A DNA stretch of 64,000 nucleotides from Mucilaginibacter saanensis (GTDB lineage: Bacteria > Bacteroidota > Bacteroidia > Sphingobacteriales > Sphingobacteriaceae): positions 1 to 64,000 of the forward strand of contig NZ_JACHBZ010000010.1 in the NCBI RefSeq assembly GCF_014200575.1, written 5' to 3'. The stretch's first letter is position 1, and each line of letters starts with the position of its first letter. Positions 34,365-43,286 of the stretch are shown here, in pieces. A program made the position numbers and the translations under genes. The notes beneath the pieces are model-generated. The model worked only from the letters and a program-made list of their open reading frames with translations, had not been told where the DNA came from and ran no database searches.

Positions 34365-34530
34365 TTTATTATTTACACGTATGAGGTTGCGAAATTAAGA
34401 AAATCCCTATTAGTATGGTAGTTAATTGATGCATAGTTTATAATCCCACACCAATAAGTTGTATAATTTATAGAGCAGGTGTTTAAGTAATAAATTTGAC
34501 GAGCTTTTTCATAATTAATTGATAATAAGT

Positions 34531-34538
34531 TAAGTTTG
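34531..34538 (+). promoter_or_regulatory. Candidate -7 box of the frameshifted lipoprotein gene
   Basis: TAAGTTTG is an exact match to TAnnTTTG, 24 nt upstream of the ATG at 34563. Confidence 0.4.
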
Positions 34539-34562
34539 CAAAAAAACCTTTTATTCCTCATC

Positions 34563-35344
34563 ATGAAACAATACCCCAAACTCATTATTTTGATGTTTGC
34601 ATGCATTGCAATAGGCTACTCGGCATGTACAAAATCAAGCGTTACAGTTCATAATTCAAGCACAGTTAGCCCTAAGGTAGTAAGCAGCCAGGTGGCCGTA
34701 AACCTGAAACAGGTGTTATATGGCGAATATGGCTCATTCAGCATAGCCGACGGGATAGACCCATCAAACTTGACATGGCTGTTAAGGGGCACCACCTCAA
34801 AATACAATCAACCCAGGGGGATGAATGCGGGTTTAAAATTGACACGACAGCGCAGCTGGATTTTAACCTGAATGATACGGCCAAATTTAATATCTGGACC
34901 AGGATAAAATATGAGGTACTTTGCACCGGCGGTGTACTTTCGGGCATAAGCGTTTATGACAGTTTAAACGTTGCCGCTACAACAAGTAACTACACCATTA
35001 CATCAAAAAGCGGAGAAAACCTCGTTTTGAAATTATTAACTCCCGGCAACAAAGTATCACAGCTTTCGCTCAACGGATCAATGAATGTGTTTGCCAATTT
35101 ACAGCCTAAAAAAGGAACTGCCACTTCCGGAACATATAATTTCACTTTCACCTCGCTGGTTATTGACCCTGCTAAAAATGGCGATATTATAAGTGGATCG
35201 GCAACATTTGCAACTAAAGGCAGCAGCGCCGAAGGGGTATGGGATTATAAAGGGACCATTCTATTTTTACCTAACCATCAGGCAAAAATCACCATTAACG
35301 GTACAGCATTTACTTATGACCTGCAAACGGGGCTTGCGGTATAA
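34563..35344 (+). pseudogene. Lipoprotein gene interrupted by a frameshift
   Basis: The first frame starts MKQYPKLIILMFACIAIG with lipobox GYSAC and continues through VAVNLKQVLYGEYGSFSIADGID, then loses protein character and stops at 34871. The -1 frame carries on with LDMAVKGHHLKIQSTQGDEC, FKIDTTAQLDFNLND and a beta-rich domain to 35344. The two parts read as one lipoprotein of about 260 residues with the shift between about 34740 and 34815, where GACCCA and a run of five G are candidate slip points. It may be a true mutation, a sequencing error, or (less likely) programmed frameshifting. Confidence 0.7.
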
Positions 35345-35371
35345 AAACATAAAGTGCTGCTAAACACAACG

Positions 35372-35400
35372 GAAAAACCCGCCTCATCAGCGGGTTTTTC
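35372..35400. terminator. Bidirectional terminator
   Basis: GAAAAACCCGC (35372-35382) pairs with GCGGGTTTTTC (35390-35400) around a 7-nt loop, between the convergent lipoprotein and sigma-factor genes. Confidence 0.85.
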
Positions 35401-35425
35401 TATATATATGTTGAGTTTAATTATA

Positions 35426-35962
35426 TTAATTCTCTGCGTATACCGGCTTGGCTACGCCGTTATCATAAGCTTTTAAATTTTTCTTTAATAACTTGCGTGC
35501 TACGTGTATACGGGTTTTCACTGTCCCGATAGGGATATCCAGATGATCGGCAATTTCGTGATATTTATGACCTTCAAAGTACATGGTAAATGGTACGTAG
35601 TAATCTTCGGGCAACCTGTCAAGCGCTCTTTTAATATCATCCATCACAAACTTTGCTTCGCCTTGGTTTTTTGTTGAACTGAACACCAGGTTTGGTGATG
35701 AAATTTCATCAGACTTGGTAACAAATGTGCTCATTTTAACAAAACGGCGATAGTTGTTGATAAATGTATTTTTCATGATGGTGTATAACCATCCTTTTAA
35801 ATTAGTACCCTCTTTAAACTTATTGTAATAAGTTATGGCCTTCAACATTGTATCCTGGACAAGGTCGTTAGCATCATCTGCGTCATGGGTAAAATGAAGG
35901 GCATAAGACCTTAATGAACTTGCCTGACGTAGTACTAGGGTGTTAAACTCAATCTTTGTCAT
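35426..35962 (-). CDS. ECF-type RNA polymerase sigma factor
   Basis: A 178-residue sigma-70 family protein with only regions 2 and 4. Region 2 includes HFTHDADDANDLVQDTMLKA and the -10-binding GTNLKGWLYTIMKN; region 4 has YHEIADHLDIPIGTVKTRIH, a helix-turn-helix binding the -35 element. No anti-sigma gene is next to it, unlike many ECF loci, so its control is not evident. The regulon cannot be inferred. The 266-bp upstream stretch to murB is AT-rich with no gene. Confidence 0.9.
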   Translation of the reverse strand: MTKIEFNTLVLRQASSLRSYALHFTHDADDANDLVQDTMLKAITYYNKFKEGTNLKGWLYTIMKNTFINNYRRFVKMSTFVTKSDEISSPNLVFSSTKNQGEAKFVMDDIKRALDRLPEDYYVPFTMYFEGHKYHEIADHLDIPIGTVKTRIHVARKLLKKNLKAYDNGVAKPVYAEN

Positions 35963-36228
35963 TTTGTTAAAGTTTTGTATTAATCATTAGGCAAGCATGA
36001 TGCCACTTACCGGTTAATTACCTGAACAAAAAGAACGATGAGCAAAAGTTTTAGCAAAACAAACACAGTGTAATAAATACACTAAAAACAAACTTAAACA
36101 ACTGATAAATAATATATTAAACCACAAAAAACCAACAATAAAAAAGGTTTAACGAAAAGAACTCTGTAACAAAAAAGTTATATACAGAAGCAAAAAGAGG
36201 GAGGTTAATTTATTTCAAATAAAATTAT

Positions 36229-37248
36229 TTAACTAATAATATTTACTTCACGTTGTAGCATAACGCCAAATTTAGTGTACACACTGTCTATGATTTGCGA
36301 CGAAAAGTTGTACACTTCCTGGCCAGTGGCACCACCATGGTTCACTAATACCAATGCCTGATTTTTCCAGGTACCGGTATTTCCAGCTGTTTTTCCCTTC
36401 CAACCGCACTGTTCAATAAGCCACCCAGCGGCTAATTTTATCAAACCGTCGCCACCGGGGTAATTAACAACATCCGGAAACTTTGCATAAATGGCATTAA
36501 ACTCTTCTATACTGATCAGGGGATTTTTAAAAAAACTACCTGCATTACCTATGGTTGAAGGATCGGGCAGTTTGGATACCCGGATGTGTGATACCACCTG
36601 TGATACATCTTTTATAGTGGGCGATGCAATACCGCGGTTGGCTAACTCCTGCCCAATGGCACCATACTGGGTATTAATATTGGGGATAAGGGATAAATGA
36701 AATTTTACCGATACTATAATATACTGCCCTTTTACCTGATTTTTAAATACACTTTCGCGATAACCGAACTTACAATCATCTTTAGTGAATATTTTAAAAG
36801 CAGATGTGGCTATTTCAAAAACTTTGCAACTGATAAAGGCATCCTTTAGCTCCACGCCGTAGGCACCAATATTTTGAATAGGCGATGCTCCTACCGAACC
36901 GGGGATCAGGCTCAAGTTTTCGATACCGGCATATTCACGGGCTACACAAAAGTTTACCAGATCATTCCATACTTCGCCGCCACCGGCTTCTACAAACACA
37001 TCGTTATGGCTGATGCGGTGCTCAATACCACGAATGTTCATCCGGATCACCAACCCTGCAAAATCATTAACCAATAGCAAATTACTACCACCACCAATTA
37101 CCAGGCGCTCAGTTTGCTGCCACTGTGGATCGGCAAACAGCTCAACCAGTTCATCTTCATGGGCAATTTCTACAAAATAGCGGGCATGGGTATCAATACC
37201 AAAAGTGTTAAAGTTTTTAAGCGATACGTTTTCCTGTATTTGCAGCAT
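36229..37248 (-). CDS. murB: UDP-N-acetylenolpyruvoylglucosamine reductase
   Basis: Second step of peptidoglycan precursor synthesis: NADPH reduction of the enolpyruvyl group to UDP-MurNAc, using FAD. The 339 residues have NTFGIDTHARYF at the N-terminus, the FAD loop VIGGGSNLL (about 46-54), GIENLSLIPGSVGASPIQNIGAYG split around residue 110-133, and GNAGSFFKNP with the catalytic serine region. The type I (E. coli-like) architecture is consistent with length. Same strand as the glycosyltransferase upstream, 35 bp apart. Confidence 0.95.
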   Translation of the reverse strand: MLQIQENVSLKNFNTFGIDTHARYFVEIAHEDELVELFADPQWQQTERLVIGGGSNLLLVNDFAGLVIRMNIRGIEHRISHNDVFVEAGGGEVWNDLVNFCVAREYAGIENLSLIPGSVGASPIQNIGAYGVELKDAFISCKVFEIATSAFKIFTKDDCKFGYRESVFKNQVKGQYIIVSVKFHLSLIPNINTQYGAIGQELANRGIASPTIKDVSQVVSHIRVSKLPDPSTIGNAGSFFKNPLISIEEFNAIYAKFPDVVNYPGGDGLIKLAAGWLIEQCGWKGKTAGNTGTWKNQALVLVNHGGATGQEVYNFSSQIIDSVYTKFGVMLQREVNIIS

Positions 37249-37283
37249 GGGTAAATTTATTTTGGATGGCGAATTTCGGAATT

Positions 37284-38954
37284 TTATTTTGCTGTGCCGT
37301 CAAGCCTCACCAAAAAGAAATGATTGAGCGTGGTCAACCGTTTAGCTTTGATAATGAATGGCAGCGTCATATTCTCGTTCGGGTAATTATCAAAGGCCTG
37401 CACCAGTTTAAATGGCGTATTGCTTTTTTCCAGCCCGGCCTTTTGATCATCATCAATTAATATCAAGGCATTAAGGTGCTTAACCGCCTCGCTCCAATCC
37501 ATAAAGGTAACCGGTTGATGGGTGTAAAACTCAAACGCATTCGGTACGCTGAAAGCAGCTATCACCTCATCATTCGGATAGTTTTGATTGATATACTCTG
37601 CTGCGTGCAAATCACCTTTAAATTGAAGCAGGGTTGGATATACCACACTCATCAAATAAGCATTCACCCATAAACCCACACAACAGGTAAATAAAAATAA
37701 AGCCCGCTGTTTTGAACCGGCATTTTTATAAATGTAAACCGAAACTACCGCCAATATCAGGCTGAGTATTAAAAACAGGGGCCAGTACTCCGGTGCAAAA
37801 ATAAAATTGAGCAGCATTACGGCCACAATAAGCAAACCGCTAATGCTGTATTGCGCAATGGTAAAAAAGGCGTTTTTGTTATTGATTACCTCCCGCACAA
37901 ATACCGCGGTAATAATGGCGAAAAACGGGAACAGGATATTGGTATAAAATGGCAGCTGGAATTTAGAGATGGAAAAAATAAGCAGCATAACCACAGCGCC
38001 GCTAATGGTGATATACTCAGGCAATATAACGCCCTTCACCATTTCACGGATAAACCTGAATATGGCATAGTAAAACAGCAATGCCCAGGGAGCAAAGGCC
38101 CATAAAAGCGTGTGTAAAAAAAAGAAAATACTACCGTGGGTATTTTTAATAAAGCTATTGTTATTGAAGCGACCAAACTGGCTATCCCACAAAAACCAGT
38201 GGATACCTGAAATACCGGTACGGCCAAAAACCACCTTTTCGGGGTGCACATCAAACTGCAGGTATAACGTATAAATTTCTGGCAGTGTAAAAACAACCAC
38301 CAGGAAAAATGCCAATAACCATTTCCAATGGAAAAGGCTCTTCATATCTTTCTTAAACAAATAATCGCCAATAATGGCGCCGCCAATGGGTATCAGCAGG
38401 TATATACCTTTGGTCATTATTGCGCAGCCCGTAAATAACGCCGACAATAAAACATCAACAATGCTAAAACGCTCCTTTACCTTATAAAAGTGATAAACAG
38501 CTCCCATCAGCAAACCCATAATATAAGGTTCGGCCCGCACATCAGTGTTAGACATTAATACATGCTGGGCAGTAAGCAATATTAAAATGGCTATTAATGC
38601 AGTTTCCTGATCATAAAACTTGCGGGCCAGTTTATAGGTATATAAAACCGACATCAGGAAAAATAATAGCGCAGGCAATTTATAGGCTACGGTGTTAACA
38701 CCAAAAACCTTAAAGCTCAAAGCAGCCATCCAAAACGGGAAATGCGGTTTATCCAACCAATCTTTACCGTGATAAATAATATCGGCAAAGTTGTTAGTTT
38801 GAGCCATGGTACGCGCAAGCATACTATATAAGCTTGGGTCGTCGGTAAAATACTTAATGCCTATACCGGCAATATTTACCAATATGGCCAAAACCAGTAT
38901 TACCAGATAGGGTCTTTTTTGTATTGCAGATATGGAATTTGCTGAACTATTCAC
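37284..38954 (-). CDS. Membrane glycosyltransferase, GT39/ArnT-like
   Basis: A 556-residue polytopic protein with about 11-13 hydrophobic segments. The first periplasmic loop has FTDDPSLYSMLARTM and GKDWLDKPHFPFW, the acidic and WLDKPP-like features of the PMT/ArnT superfamily, which moves sugars from polyprenyl phosphate to lipid or protein acceptors outside the membrane. The acceptor is unknown; lipid A or a cell-surface glycan fits with murB next door. The start is GTG at 38954; no ATG precedes the conserved part. Confidence 0.82.
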   Translation of the reverse strand: MNSSANSISAIQKRPYLVILVLAILVNIAGIGIKYFTDDPSLYSMLARTMAQTNNFADIIYHGKDWLDKPHFPFWMAALSFKVFGVNTVAYKLPALLFFLMSVLYTYKLARKFYDQETALIAILILLTAQHVLMSNTDVRAEPYIMGLLMGAVYHFYKVKERFSIVDVLLSALFTGCAIMTKGIYLLIPIGGAIIGDYLFKKDMKSLFHWKWLLAFFLVVVFTLPEIYTLYLQFDVHPEKVVFGRTGISGIHWFLWDSQFGRFNNNSFIKNTHGSIFFFLHTLLWAFAPWALLFYYAIFRFIREMVKGVILPEYITISGAVVMLLIFSISKFQLPFYTNILFPFFAIITAVFVREVINNKNAFFTIAQYSISGLLIVAVMLLNFIFAPEYWPLFLILSLILAVVSVYIYKNAGSKQRALFLFTCCVGLWVNAYLMSVVYPTLLQFKGDLHAAEYINQNYPNDEVIAAFSVPNAFEFYTHQPVTFMDWSEAVKHLNALILIDDDQKAGLEKSNTPFKLVQAFDNYPNENMTLPFIIKAKRLTTLNHFFLVRLDGTAK

Positions 38955-39004
38955 CAGAGATATTTAACGAAATAAGCTGTACAAAATAACACATTATAAA
39001 ATTA

Positions 39005-39985
39005 CTAATTATTCCAGGGCAAATATTTAGGTGCAGCCTCCAATAAGGTTGGTGCAGTATTGTTTAAATTTTTACCATTGATCACCTGCTCATAAAGTTC
39101 AAGATATCTTTGAGTCATCAATTGTACCGTAAAATTAGCCACCGCATAATCATGGCAAAGCTGGTTATTAAATTCGTCAGCAGCTTTTAGTCCTGTTGTT
39201 AGTGTCTGCTTACTGTTGCTCAGCAGCCCAACCTCCGGTGTTACCAGTTCGGGCAGGGAGCCATAGGGTGTACCCAATACCGGGCAACCAAAATATAAGC
39301 TTTCAATAATGGCCAAACCAAAGGGTTCGTTCCATAAAACCGGAAACAACAGCGCTTTCGAGGCATTAAGCACAACAGATTTCTGATCATTATCAACCAT
39401 TCCCTTAAACCTCACATTTAAATTGGGTGTAAAACGAATACCCATTTTTAAGTTTAAACGCGTGCCTCCTAAAACTATGAGCTTGTTACTGCTTGCAGTA
39501 GCTATATCAATAGCCCCCTTTACGTTTTTAACCCGCCAGGCTGCCTTAGCTAAAAAATGTGCGTGAGTGCGTTTTATGGTGAGGTCAGGTTTTGGATAGT
39601 CATCAGGATCAAGCCCATGGTGTACAAATATCGATGAACCATGCCGCGCAGCATGATTGGCAGATACAAATACGGAGTTTTTATTTAACTGATGCCCATA
39701 CCCGGGGTTATCATGCACATTTATCAGGTAAGGCTTTTTAGTAAAACCGGCAACCTGGAAATGAAAATGAACCACGTCAATATCGTCAGGTACCTGTTGG
39801 TTTATATCAACTGTATCATCATATATCAACACTTTAGCAAAGGGGCATGCAGACCCTGGAGCTACCAGATAGGTTACCTGGTGCCCCAACCGGTTTAACT
39901 CTTTACCCAGCCACCATATTACACGTTCGGTTCCGCCGTATTTGGGCGCAGGTATCCGGGTGTTATTAACTATAAGTATTTTCAT
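39005..39985 (-). CDS. GT4-family glycosyltransferase
   Basis: A 326-residue GT-B enzyme. The N-terminal acceptor half begins MKILIVNNTRIPAPKYGGTER with the Gly-rich loop, and the C-terminal nucleotide-sugar half has LFPVLWNEPFGLAIIESL, the E-x7-E element of GT4. It is slightly shorter than usual because the acceptor domain is compact. Retaining transfer from a nucleotide sugar is expected; the product is not predictable. It lies 50 bp upstream of the GT39 gene on the same strand. Confidence 0.85.
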   Translation of the reverse strand: MKILIVNNTRIPAPKYGGTERVIWWLGKELNRLGHQVTYLVAPGSACPFAKVLIYDDTVDINQQVPDDIDVVHFHFQVAGFTKKPYLINVHDNPGYGHQLNKNSVFVSANHAARHGSSIFVHHGLDPDDYPKPDLTIKRTHAHFLAKAAWRVKNVKGAIDIATASSNKLIVLGGTRLNLKMGIRFTPNLNVRFKGMVDNDQKSVVLNASKALLFPVLWNEPFGLAIIESLYFGCPVLGTPYGSLPELVTPEVGLLSNSKQTLTTGLKAADEFNNQLCHDYAVANFTVQLMTQRYLELYEQVINGKNLNNTAPTLLEAAPKYLPWNN

Positions 39986-40109
39986 CAGGGCGATAAAGTG
40001 AACGGCCGAATTTCGGAATTTAATTTGGATTGAAGATGTTGGCTACACTCTTCTTGCCGAAAACAGCGTAATGGTAATGCCGTAATTTAAAAGTACAGTT
40101 TCAAGCCAA

Positions 40110-40550
40110 TCAGTTTTTGAACCACTTTTTGCTCGCTACGAGTAGTCCAAACTCCTCCGACGGACTTTTCCGCATGGATTTATGATGAATCTTGTGGGCC
40201 CTGCGGATTCCGGCAAGGTACCAGTTACTACTTTTAAAAGCTTTGAAGCGATTATGGATAAACCAATCGTGAAAAATAAAATAAATGCTACCGTATATAC
40301 TAATCCCGGTACCTATCCAAAAGCGATAATCTAAACTGGTATGCCCGGCCCACATCAGCCATAAAGCAAAGGCAGCAAAGCCGATGCTAAACAGGTCGTT
40401 CAATTCAAACCAGTCATGTTTTTCCTGATGGTGCGTTTTGTGTATAAACCACAATGGCCCGTGAAACAAATATTTATGCATAGCCCATGACAGGGCCTCC
40501 ATTAAAACAATGGTAACAAATAAAATGACGATATTTAAGAAAGCCATCAT
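40110..40550 (-). CDS. crtZ: Beta-carotene hydroxylase
   Basis: A 146-residue integral membrane di-iron oxygenase of the fatty acid hydroxylase superfamily, adding 3/3' hydroxyls to beta-carotene to give zeaxanthin. The histidine clusters are complete: HKYLFH (H25, H30), HKTHH (H37, H40, H41), FHDWFIHNR and HKIHH. The frame is open to a TTG at 40592, but that lies in the loop of the lpdA terminator, so an internal start is chosen: ATG 40550; 40565 and 40547 are alternatives. It lies about 35 kb from the other crt genes and stands alone. Confidence 0.88.
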   Translation of the reverse strand: MMAFLNIVILFVTIVLMEALSWAMHKYLFHGPLWFIHKTHHQEKHDWFELNDLFSIGFAAFALWLMWAGHTSLDYRFWIGTGISIYGSIYFIFHDWFIHNRFKAFKSSNWYLAGIRRAHKIHHKSMRKSPSEEFGLLVASKKWFKN

Positions 40551-40570
40551 CAACACAATATACATTAAAT

Positions 40571-40608
40571 ATAAAAGCAGAAACAAACTCAATTGTTTCT
40601 GCTTTTAT
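40571..40608 (-). terminator. Terminator of lpdA
   Basis: ATAAAAGCAGAAACAA (40571-40586) pairs with TTGTTTCTGCTTTTAT (40593-40608), loop ACTCAA, 20 nt after the lpdA stop on the minus strand. It separates lpdA from crtZ. Confidence 0.8.
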
Positions 40609-40628
40609 TCTTACTTCTAAACTCGAGC

Positions 40629-42032
40629 TTATATATGTATCGCCCTGTTCTCAGTAGCTGCCAAACACGCTTCGCGCATGGCTTCGGTATAAGTTGGGTG
40701 GGCATGGCTCATGCGCGAAATATCTTCGGCACTTGCACGGTATTCCATCGCAACCACAGCCTCGGCTATCATATCTGCAGCCCGCGGACCAATCATGTGT
40801 ACACCTAAAATTTCGTCGGTAGCAGCATCAGCCAGTACTTTTACAAAACCATCCAGGTCACCACTGGCGCGCGCACGTCCGCTGGCTTTGAATGGGAACG
40901 AACCTGTTTTATATTTTACACCGGCTGCTTTTAACTGCTCTTCGGTTTGTCCAACGGCAGCAACTTCCGGCCAGGTATAAACAACGCCTGGTATCAGGTT
41001 ATAATCAATATGTGGTTTTTGGCCTGCAATAATTTCAGCAACCAAAGTACCCTCGTCCTCAGCCTTGTGGGCCAGCATGGCTCCTTTTATCACATCGCCA
41101 ATGGCGTAAACACCCTTAACGCTGGTTTCCAGATGATCGTTAACCGTAATTTTACGGCCACGTTCTTCCACTGTAATACCAATTTTATCTAAACCTAAAT
41201 TATCAGTATAAGCCACACGGCCAACAGCTACCAGGCAATAATCACCTTTCAGCTCCTTTTGCTCGCCTTTAGGGGTATCAAAAGTTACAGTAACTTCTTT
41301 ACCTTTTACGGTGGCGCCAGTAACTTTGTGGCCCAGGTAAAACTCCATACCCAATTTGGTTAATACCTTTTGCAGCTCTTTACCCAGGCCTTTATCCATT
41401 GTTGGGATAATTCCGTCCATAAATTCAATTACAGATACTTTTGATCCTAAACGGGCATAAACAGACCCCAGCTCCAGGCCAATAACACCACCGCCAATAA
41501 GCACCAGGTGTTTAGGTATTTCGGTTAATGATAAAGCTTCTGTTGAGGTGATGATGCGTTTTTTATCAACCTTTAAAAATGGCAGTGCCGAAGGTTTTGA
41601 ACCTGTAGCAATAATTACATTTTTACCGGTGATCTCGGCTTCTGTACCATCGCTTTTTTTAACGATGATAGTATTTTTATCTTTAAATGAACCTACACCA
41701 AAGTGGGTATCAATCTTATTTTTCTTCATCAGGTAGCTGATACCGCTGGTATTGGCATCAACAACTTCCTGTTTGCGTTTCACCATCTGCCCGAAATCAA
41801 TTTTCAGGTTATCAAGTTTAATACCATGCGTAGTAAAAGTATGAGCCGCGTTATGATAATGTTCTGACGAATCAAGCAAGGCCTTGGATGGGATACAGCC
41901 TACATTAAGGCAGGTACCGCCAAGGGTAGCATATTTTTCAACAATAGCGGTTTTTAAACCAAGCTGGGCACTGCGTATAGCGGCTACATAACCACCAGGG
42001 CCCGAACCGATAACGATAACATCATATTGCAT
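40629..42032 (-). CDS. lpdA: Dihydrolipoyl dehydrogenase (E3)
   Basis: E3 of the 2-oxoacid dehydrogenase and glycine cleavage complexes: FAD-dependent oxidation of dihydrolipoamide with NAD. The 467 residues show the FAD loop IGSGPGG (8-14), redox disulfide C41/C46 in GGTCLNVGCIPSKALL, the NAD loop LIGGGVIGLELGSVYARLGS, and the C-terminal HAHPTYTEAM with the catalytic His-Glu pair. The open frame starts 8 codons earlier, but ATG 42032 gives the normal N-terminus. No E1/E2 genes are adjacent. Confidence 0.96.
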   Translation of the reverse strand: MQYDVIVIGSGPGGYVAAIRSAQLGLKTAIVEKYATLGGTCLNVGCIPSKALLDSSEHYHNAAHTFTTHGIKLDNLKIDFGQMVKRKQEVVDANTSGISYLMKKNKIDTHFGVGSFKDKNTIIVKKSDGTEAEITGKNVIIATGSKPSALPFLKVDKKRIITSTEALSLTEIPKHLVLIGGGVIGLELGSVYARLGSKVSVIEFMDGIIPTMDKGLGKELQKVLTKLGMEFYLGHKVTGATVKGKEVTVTFDTPKGEQKELKGDYCLVAVGRVAYTDNLGLDKIGITVEERGRKITVNDHLETSVKGVYAIGDVIKGAMLAHKAEDEGTLVAEIIAGQKPHIDYNLIPGVVYTWPEVAAVGQTEEQLKAAGVKYKTGSFPFKASGRARASGDLDGFVKVLADAATDEILGVHMIGPRAADMIAEAVVAMEYRASAEDISRMSHAHPTYTEAMREACLAATENRAIHI

Positions 42033-42095
42033 AGTAGTGTATTTTGTGGTTGGCAAAGTTAAGTGTTATTAGGTTATTATTTTATAGATTAATGG

Positions 42096-43103
42096 TCAAA
42101 ATTCGCAATACTTGTTTACCCATGACTGGATGAGCGAAACCCGCTCTTTAATAAAACGCGGCCCAAAAAACGGGTTAGACCAATCGTCAAAGTTTTGGTA
42201 CTGAAAGCCTAAATAAAAAATCCAGAACCCAACACCCAGGTAAGGAATGGCCTTCAATTCATCATCAGTAAGGTTCCTGTTTTCGCGATAGCCTGCAATA
42301 AACACGGCAAACATCCTGTCGACTTCCTCATTGGTTATTTTGCCTGTATAATTTTGCATAAAGAAATGCACAAAAAACGACATCAAATCATTCACCAGAA
42401 ACCCCTTACCGGCAAAGTCGAAATCAAAGAAGGTTAAAGTTGCGGTTTCGTTAAAATGGAAATTCTTAGGCAAAAAATCATACTGGCAATAACCATAGCT
42501 GAACTTATCGGTATCAAATGAGTTTAATTTTTGAATTACCTGTTCGGCGGTCTGCTTTAGATAAGCATATTCTTCCGGAAGATCGGCAAAAGCGGGCTCC
42601 AGTACTGCTAAAGGCTGAGTTAGCGTAGTATCAATGGTATACGATTTTCTTTCATAATTCAGCTTCCCAACCGAGGTAACATTATGAACTATTGCCATCT
42701 GCCTGCCAATTGTTTTGAGCTGTTCATCACCAAATTCATAAACCGGGCTGCCTTCGGCATAAGTAAATAACACGCCATAACGCACGCCTTCTGCGGCATC
42801 AAATTTCTGTATCGAACTATTAAAGATATCTGCAACCGGATATGATACGCTTGCTCCCGCATCTTTCAATATATAGAGCAGTTCAACTTCGCCTTTTATC
42901 TCCTCCAATGACCGGTGCTGATCACGATAAACCTTAAATATGTATTTGGCCTGGTCGGCCTCTAAAACATAGGTATCGCTTACACCACGCAATAAATACC
43001 GGCAGATTAACACCTCAATATTGTAAGCTGTTGCAATGTAGCGCTTTAATGCTGCGGCCGACAAGGTAGAATACTGAGCGGGGAATATAGATGATGACGA
43101 CAT
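42096..43103 (-). CDS. APH-fold phosphotransferase (homoserine kinase-like)
   Basis: A 335-residue protein of the aminoglycoside phosphotransferase/ThrB2 superfamily. The N-lobe has YIFKVYRD with the ATP-binding lysine, and the C-lobe shows YGYCQYDFLPKNFHF and LTFFDFDFAGKG, where the aspartates take the place of the usual HGDxxxxN and IDFD motifs. The first motif has Y-C-Q where H-G is usual. Small-molecule kinase activity is likely; the substrate is unknown. Confidence 0.8.
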   Translation of the reverse strand: MSSSSIFPAQYSTLSAAALKRYIATAYNIEVLICRYLLRGVSDTYVLEADQAKYIFKVYRDQHRSLEEIKGEVELLYILKDAGASVSYPVADIFNSSIQKFDAAEGVRYGVLFTYAEGSPVYEFGDEQLKTIGRQMAIVHNVTSVGKLNYERKSYTIDTTLTQPLAVLEPAFADLPEEYAYLKQTAEQVIQKLNSFDTDKFSYGYCQYDFLPKNFHFNETATLTFFDFDFAGKGFLVNDLMSFFVHFFMQNYTGKITNEEVDRMFAVFIAGYRENRNLTDDELKAIPYLGVGFWIFYLGFQYQNFDDWSNPFFGPRFIKERVSLIQSWVNKYCEF

Positions 43104-43286
43104 ATAAACGGCTTAAAGCAAAATTGACTGCAATATTATTAAAAGCAATTTAACTTACCCTGCCTTAATAATGAAATGCGGATTAATTGTATAACTTCTT
43201 AATCACGCCCTCTCTTTATTACCCACTTTTTAATAAACACTATTTACTGATTAACTTGTAAATTAGCCTTTCAATTGACTGATCTC

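Noticed and set aside
34740..34815. Programmed -1 frameshift in the lipoprotein gene
   Set aside because: No slippery heptamer of the X-XXY-YYZ form and no convincing downstream pseudoknot were found; mutation or sequence error is simpler.
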